Source: an uncultured Clostridia bacterium (GTDB lineage Bacteria > Bacillota > Clostridia > Oscillospirales > Butyricicoccaceae). Taken from it: a stretch of 17,098 nt of DNA. The position numbers and the translations under genes are program-made. Every line of letters starts with the position of its first letter. The first letter of the stretch is position 1. Shown in pieces: positions 12,671-17,098 of this stretch. Where the stretch lies: contig CAJUSB010000072.1 in NCBI GenBank assembly GCA_910589115.1, positions 1 to 17,098 on the forward strand. Direction: 5' to 3'. The notes beneath the pieces were generated by a model. The model ran no database searches. It saw only the letters and a program-made list of their open reading frames with translations, and had not been told where the DNA came from.

Positions 12671-15600
12671 ATGAGTATCTTAGAGGTAAGCCATGTGTCA
12701 ATCCGTTATATGACCGGAGACTTTAAGGACATTGGTCTAAAGGAATATGTCATACGCCGGCTGAAGGGGAATTACCGCGTAACGGAGTTCTGGGCAGACC
12801 GGGACATTACATTCTCACTGGAACCGGGAGAGATGCTGGGCATTATCGGAACGAACGGTGCTGGCAAATCGACTCTGCTGAAAGCCATCTCCGGCATTAT
12901 GGAACCAACAAAGGGTAGGGTGCAGCGAAATGGCAGTATTGCTGCGCTGCTGGAGCTGGCCAGCGGTTTTGACGGCGATCTGACCGTCCGGGAGAATGCT
13001 TACCTGCGGGGCGCGATGCTGGGCTATACACGGAAGTTCATGGACGAGGCTTATGGCCAGATCATTGATTTTGCCGAACTGCGAGCCTTTGAGGACCGGC
13101 CCTTCAAACAGCTGTCCTCGGGCATGAAGTCGCGGCTGGCATTTGCCATCGCAGCACAGGTCCAGCCGGATATCCTGATCCTGGATGAAGTGCTTTCGGT
13201 CGGTGACGGAGCGTTCCGAAAGAAAAGCGAAGCGAAAATGCGGGAGATTATGGCGGGCGGTGCGACAACGATCTTGGTCAGCCATTCTATCCAGCAGGTG
13301 AGGGAACTGTGCAACAAAGTGCTGTGGCTGGAAAAGGGGGAACAGATTGCTTTTGGTGATACCCAGATACTATGCGTTCTTTATCAGCAGTATCTGAATC
13401 AAACAATCACACTGGCACAGGCAAAACAGATCTGGGCAGCGCTTAACCGGCATTATGATTACCTGATTGTTGGAAGCGGGCTGTTTGGTGCTGTTTTCGC
13501 GCGGGAAGCGGCAGATCATGGCAAGCGCTGCCTTGTAGTTGAACGCCGCGCGAACCTCGGCGGAAACATCCGCTGCGGTGAAACAAACGGGGTCATAGTA
13601 CACCAATTCGGTGCGCATATCTTCCATACCAGCCGAAAAGAGGTGTGGGACTATGTCAACCGCTTTACCAGGATGATGCCGGTCACTCAGGAAGAGGTTG
13701 CCCGAAACGGTGAAACAGGCGATTCGGTCTCTCTTGAGCAGCTGTATGAGAAGCAGTTCGGCCCGGATGCCGATAACCTGGAGGAATTGGCACTTTCGCT
13801 GATGGGTGAGGGTGTCTACCATTCGTTTTTCAGGGGCTGGCTGGAAAAACTATGGGGGCGCCCTTGCAAGGAACTACCCGCATCTATGGCGTTCCTACCG
13901 CTGACGTCGTCCAGCGCATGGCGGGGCATTCCGGAGGGCGGCTATAACCATTTGATTGAACATTTGCTGGAAGGGATAGAAACCATAACCGGGCTAGCGT
14001 TCCAGACGCTGAACACTGCATTTTCCAAGATTGCAGATAAAGTGGTTTATACGGGATCAGTGGATCAGTTGCTCGGTTACTGCTTGGGTCGGTTAGAATA
14101 CCGCAGCCTGCGTTCCGAGACAGAAATATGGGATGCACCACAGGGACAGGGTATCATCTATGAATGTGGTGCGGACACGCCGTATCTGCGGACCGTTGAA
14201 TATCCGTATCCCATTAGGCAGGCTGGGAAACGTACAGTCATCGTCCGGGGGACTGTAACCGAATGGGAACCTGGACGGGAGCCGTTGTTCCCGGTCCGCA
14301 CTGCACATAGTGCTCGGCTGTACGAACAATATCGAGCGCTTGCCAAGGAGCAGTATCCAAACTTTCTTTTTGGCGGCTGTTTGGGAGCATATCGGTGCTG
14401 TTCCATGGACGAGGCTATTGCGGACGCACTGGAGTTGGCGCAGCGGGAATTCCGCAAGGATGGACGGCGGCCGCTGCGGACAAACGTGAAGATAGCGGTC
14501 GCTGGTCTTGGATATGTTGGCATGGCGAACGCTGTTTTCCTTGCGCGGCATCAGGATGTCACGGCGGTGGACTTAAACCCGGAACGGGTTGCGGCAGTGC
14601 AGGCGCGAAAATCACCAGTGGCTGATTCACTGATCCCCGGGTATCTGCAATCCCTGCGGCTCAATGCCACCTGTGACCTAGGGGAAGCGTACCGAGATGC
14701 CGAATATGTAGTTGTTGCCGTACCAACTGACTATGCCCCTGAAAAGGACGCATTTGACACCGCAGCTGTGGAGGCGGTCATCCGCAGTGTTATAGCTGTA
14801 AACCCGAATGCAGTAATCGTCATCCGCTCAACCGTTCCGGTTGGATATACGCAGCGAATCCGTGAACGCCTGGGCTGTCGCGTCCTGTTCTGCCCGGAGT
14901 TTTTAAGGGAAGGAACGGCGCTTCGGGACTGTTTGTCCCCCTCACGGATTATTGTGGGAGCCCCGCAGGACGATTCATCCCTGATGGAGGCGGCACGGGT
15001 ATTTGCTGATTTCTTGTCGGGCGGTGCGGAAAAAGACTGTGTCCCGATCCTGCTGACCGCCCCAACCGAGGCAGAAGCGGTCAAGCTGTTCGCAAACAGT
15101 TACCTTGCACTGCGCGTTGCCTTTTTCAATGAATTGGATACTTATGCGGAGTTACGCGGACTGAACGCACAGCAGCTGATTGAAGGCATCGGCTATGATC
15201 CGAGGATTGGAAATTTTCATAACAATCCGTCCCTCGGCTACGGCGGTTGCTGCTTGCCCAAAGATGTCCGGCAGCTTCGAGCGGAGTTCGGGGGGATGCC
15301 TGCTTATGTGGTCGATGCGGCGATTGAGGCGAACCGCGCGCGGAAGGATTTTATTGCGGAACGTGTATTGGAAAAAGCCGGATACAGCGGAGAGAACAAG
15401 GGCGGTGTGATTGGTGTCTATCGCCTTGCGATGAAGGCTGGGTCGGATAATTTCCGGCAATCCAGTGTAAAGGATATTATACGCCGGTTAAAGGAGAGCG
15501 GCGCGGAACTCATCATCTATGAACCACTGCTGGAAGGGGAAGAATTCCTTTCCTGCCGGCTTTTTCGGGAGCTGGATACGTTCGTGCAAGTCAGTCGTGT

Positions 15601-15682
15601 GATTCTTGCCAATCGCTTTGACGAGGCGCTCTTACCGGTGAGGGACAAGGTTTACACCCGTGATCTGTACCAGCGGGATTAG
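12671..15682 (+). CDS. Three-domain fusion: export ABC ATPase, UDP-galactopyranose mutase-like, UDP-glucose 6-dehydrogenase
   Basis: One uninterrupted 1,003-residue frame joins three proteins that are normally separate. Residues 1-258 form a Wzt/TagH-type ATPase: Walker A GTNGAGKST (60-68), LELASGFDGDLTVREN, signature LSSGM (148-152), Walker B ILILDE, switch His205; there is no C-terminal sugar-binding domain. Residues 262-600 resemble UDP-galactopyranose mutase: FAD motif GSGLFG (268-273), GAHIFHT and LEYRSL are kept, but the YTNSP/NLPFNM segment, the RIPVR arginines and the terminal Arg, Tyr and Asp positions are lost (GGCLGAYRCCSMD, 568-580). Residues 605-1003 form a complete UDP-glucose 6-dehydrogenase: AGLGYVG, PEFLREG, catalytic Cys861 in GYGGCCLPKD and IGVYRL. 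That domain should supply UDP-glucuronate. GGAGGGG precedes the ATG closely. A GTG at 14486, exactly where a separate dehydrogenase would start, could allow internal initiation. A pseudo-fusion from a sequencing error would need two independent events. Confidence 0.9.
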   Translation: MSILEVSHVSIRYMTGDFKDIGLKEYVIRRLKGNYRVTEFWADRDITFSLEPGEMLGIIGTNGAGKSTLLKAISGIMEPTKGRVQRNGSIAALLELASGFDGDLTVRENAYLRGAMLGYTRKFMDEAYGQIIDFAELRAFEDRPFKQLSSGMKSRLAFAIAAQVQPDILILDEVLSVGDGAFRKKSEAKMREIMAGGATTILVSHSIQQVRELCNKVLWLEKGEQIAFGDTQILCVLYQQYLNQTITLAQAKQIWAALNRHYDYLIVGSGLFGAVFAREAADHGKRCLVVERRANLGGNIRCGETNGVIVHQFGAHIFHTSRKEVWDYVNRFTRMMPVTQEEVARNGETGDSVSLEQLYEKQFGPDADNLEELALSLMGEGVYHSFFRGWLEKLWGRPCKELPASMAFLPLTSSSAWRGIPEGGYNHLIEHLLEGIETITGLAFQTLNTAFSKIADKVVYTGSVDQLLGYCLGRLEYRSLRSETEIWDAPQGQGIIYECGADTPYLRTVEYPYPIRQAGKRTVIVRGTVTEWEPGREPLFPVRTAHSARLYEQYRALAKEQYPNFLFGGCLGAYRCCSMDEAIADALELAQREFRKDGRRPLRTNVKIAVAGLGYVGMANAVFLARHQDVTAVDLNPERVAAVQARKSPVADSLIPGYLQSLRLNATCDLGEAYRDAEYVVVAVPTDYAPEKDAFDTAAVEAVIRSVIAVNPNAVIVIRSTVPVGYTQRIRERLGCRVLFCPEFLREGTALRDCLSPSRIIVGAPQDDSSLMEAARVFADFLSGGAEKDCVPILLTAPTEAEAVKLFANSYLALRVAFFNELDTYAELRGLNAQQLIEGIGYDPRIGNFHNNPSLGYGGCCLPKDVRQLRAEFGGMPAYVVDAAIEANRARKDFIAERVLEKAGYSGENKGGVIGVYRLAMKAGSDNFRQSSVKDIIRRLKESGAELIIYEPLLEGEEFLSCRLFRELDTFVQVSRVILANRFDEALLPVRDKVYTRDLYQRD

Positions 15683-16044
15683 ACGTGAGAACGACTGATA
15701 TGCGAGAGCGCTTACCCGCAAACACTGGAAATTGATGTTTTATCCAGCTATACAACAATCGATTTTATGTAGACAGCAATGAATGGGTGCAGTTGTATTA
15801 TACCGCGTCTTAATAGCTTCTGAATCATTTTTTGCATGACTATTGCAAAAATTACAATAAGAATCGTATTTAGAGTGGGTTTCCACAAAGTAAAGCGGAG
15901 AATGCAGGCAGGCTGACACCATCGGGAAATGATAATGCCGTTATGTGGAAATTTAGAACCTATATTCACAGGCTGTCTGCCACGCACATCCACGGCTGCT
16001 ATCTTGTGAATACAGATTCTTGATGTTAAAGTGGAGGACTACAT
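15683..16044. other. Gene-free spacer between fusion gene and CapA-family gene
   Basis: No convincing gene lies here. A short rightward frame ending at about 15810 reads YVDSNEWVQLYYTAS and could be the tail of a lost protein, but it has no start. The frames on the other strand lack ribosome sites. An 8-base AT-rich inverted repeat (TTTTTGCA at 15829-15836 and TGCAAAAA at 15844-15851) overlaps a weak promoter-like pair, TTGCAT (15832-15837) and TACAAT (15853-15858) with a short 15-base gap. That pair could serve the CapA-family gene. I see no strong terminator for the operon. Confidence 0.45.
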
Positions 16045-17052
16045 TTGAAGAGCAACCAAAAGCAGATAAAGAGTTCACTGGTAATTCTATTCTTTCTCCT
16101 TATGATACCCGCAATCATAGGCCTTATGATAAAGGCTGAATGGTTCATAAAAAATCCTACTGAAAGCGAGATGGAATTAAAAATGGATATTGTTGATACT
16201 CAGGTTAGTTATCAGAAGGATGAACCTCATTATGGAGATTGGAGTCGAGCCAACAGCAGCGCAAACCCTGTGAGATATGAACAAAAAGGCCAATTTTATC
16301 AGTACATGACCCCAACGACCAATAATACGGCAAGAATCATGTGCGCTGGTGATTTGATGTGCGAGCCTGTAATGTCCCAGGCAGTTTTCCATAATAATAA
16401 GTTTTTCTTTGAGGCGTGCTTTGCAAAAGTCAAAAAGGTATTTGAATCTTCTGATTTTGCGATTGCGAATCTTGAAACTACAGTTGCTCCGGATTATCCT
16501 TATGCAATTGATAAGCATAAGCTGGCGGACAGATACCACTGTAATGCTCCGATAGAATATCTGGAAGCGCTCCGCTACGCCGGACTTGATGCAGTCACTA
16601 TGGCCAACAATCATACTTGTGACACCGGTGTGGACGGCCTGAGAACTACCATTGAAAATGTGGAAAACAATGGGATACTTCATACAGGGGCTTTCATTGC
16701 AAAAAGTGACAAACGCTATCTCCTTTTACAAATAAACGGCATTAAAATTGCCCTTCTTTCCTATACAGAGCACTTCAACAGCAATCTGGATGAGAAATGT
16801 TTTACCGAGGAAGGGCAGGCTATGATGTTGAATTTATATTCAAAAGAGCGTGTGGAAGCCGATTTAGCAAATGCAAGAGCGGATGGTGCAGAATTTACCG
16901 TTGTCTATATTCATTTCTGGTGTAAAGACTATACGCACGAGACGCAGGAAAGCCAAATCAAATGCGCTAATGAAATTGCAGAAGGTGGTGCTGACTGTAT
17001 TGTTGGCGGGCATCCTCATGCGGTGCAAAAGTATGATGAGATTAGGTGTTAG
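16045..17052 (+). CDS. CapA-family (poly-gamma-glutamate capsule type) protein, 3'-truncated
   Basis: The 335-residue product is a CapA/PgsA-type protein with the metallophosphatase-like fold found in capsule synthesis. A signal anchor (LVILFFLLMIPAIIGLMI, about residues 12-29) places it on the outer membrane face. Family motifs follow in order: MCAGDLMCE, ANLETTV, ANNHTCDTG, an HFWC box where HWG is usual, and GGHPHAVQ. Homologues continue for several dozen residues with a YSLGNF motif; here the frame ends four codons after YDEI, so the C-terminus is missing and the protein is probably inactive. The start is TTG at 16045, supported by GGAGG at 16033-16037 with a 7-base gap; no in-frame ATG fits. 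It lies apart from the main operon and is AT-richer than the fusion gene. The role (polymer retention or modification) is uncertain. Confidence 0.8.
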   Translation: MKSNQKQIKSSLVILFFLLMIPAIIGLMIKAEWFIKNPTESEMELKMDIVDTQVSYQKDEPHYGDWSRANSSANPVRYEQKGQFYQYMTPTTNNTARIMCAGDLMCEPVMSQAVFHNNKFFFEACFAKVKKVFESSDFAIANLETTVAPDYPYAIDKHKLADRYHCNAPIEYLEALRYAGLDAVTMANNHTCDTGVDGLRTTIENVENNGILHTGAFIAKSDKRYLLLQINGIKIALLSYTEHFNSNLDEKCFTEEGQAMMLNLYSKERVEADLANARADGAEFTVVYIHFWCKDYTHETQESQIKCANEIAEGGADCIVGGHPHAVQKYDEIRC

Positions 17053-17098
17053 TCAGAAAGTGGGTCGGTGAGGGTCAAAGGGACAGTAAGTTCCAGGA
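17046..17098. mobile_element. Possible end of an inserted element interrupting the CapA-family gene
   Basis: From about 17046 the sequence no longer encodes CapA-like residues in any frame, and the composition turns G-rich with repeated GTGGGTC and GTGAGGGTC units, as in the terminal repeats of some insertion sequences. Only about 50 bases are visible, with no transposase and no target duplication, so this is a guess based on the abrupt loss of similarity. Confidence 0.25.

Noticed and set aside
13370..14551. Several minus-strand frames of 85-152 codons inside the fusion gene
   Set aside because: They lie wholly within a well-supported coding sequence, overlap one another in different frames and lack family motifs.
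15740..15993. Two minus-strand frames in the spacer after the fusion gene
   Set aside because: No ribosome site, no recognisable motif and low-complexity composition.
1..17098. CRISPR arrays, tRNA or rRNA genes
   Set aside because: No regularly spaced direct repeats and no cloverleaf or ribosomal RNA sequence were recognised on either strand.

Overview
The window looks like the chromosome of a gut-type Gram-positive anaerobe of the class Clostridia (Lachnospiraceae or Oscillospirales). Strong GGAGG-type ribosome sites precede many genes. A large serine recombinase with a zinc ribbon, TupA-like ATP-grasp proteins and a CapA-family protein all fit that group. The genus cannot be read from the sequence.

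Bases 1-2,560 are the debris of a mobile element. They hold a decayed RecQ-type helicase (in-frame stop and frameshift), a 41-residue small protein with a good ribosome site, an intact large serine recombinase, and a long perfect hairpin that begins inside the recombinase gene and acts as its terminator. A leftward Uma2-family gene with its own near-consensus promoter follows. The spacer at 3,285-3,677 carries a 12-base inverted repeat.

Bases 3,678-5,560 look like a genetic switch. A minimal, catalytically complete tyrosine recombinase of FimB/FimE size (leftward) and a catalytically dead integrase-like protein (rightward) diverge from a short AT-rich region. That region has 17-base inverted repeats matching at 16 of 17 positions (4,310-4,326 and 4,455-4,471), with promoter-like sequences between them. 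I infer an invertible promoter controlling the polysaccharide operon to the right. The recombinase's Shine-Dalgarno sequence also lies in a strong predicted RNA hairpin.

Bases 5,592-15,682 are a tightly packed rightward cell-surface polysaccharide operon: two GT2 glycosyltransferases, two tandem TupA-like ATP-grasp amidoligase-type proteins, an N5-(carboxyethyl)ornithine synthase/alanine dehydrogenase-type enzyme, a third TupA-like protein, an ABC-2 export permease, and a single 1,003-residue reading frame. That frame fuses the export ATPase (Wzt/TagH type), a UDP-galactopyranose mutase-like domain and a UDP-glucose 6-dehydrogenase. Together they suggest a uronic-acid polymer whose carboxyl groups are amidated with an unusual carboxyethyl amino acid and which leaves through the ABC transporter. 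The mutase-like domain has lost several catalytic or substrate-binding positions and may not work as a mutase.

Bases 15,683-17,098 hold a gene-free spacer and a CapA-family membrane-anchored protein with a TTG start. Its reading frame is cut short just after the GGHPH motif, next to sequence that may be the end of an inserted element. Base composition changes along the locus (AT-richer tandem TupA genes, GC-richer CEO-synthase, third TupA and fusion genes), so the operon looks assembled from several sources.
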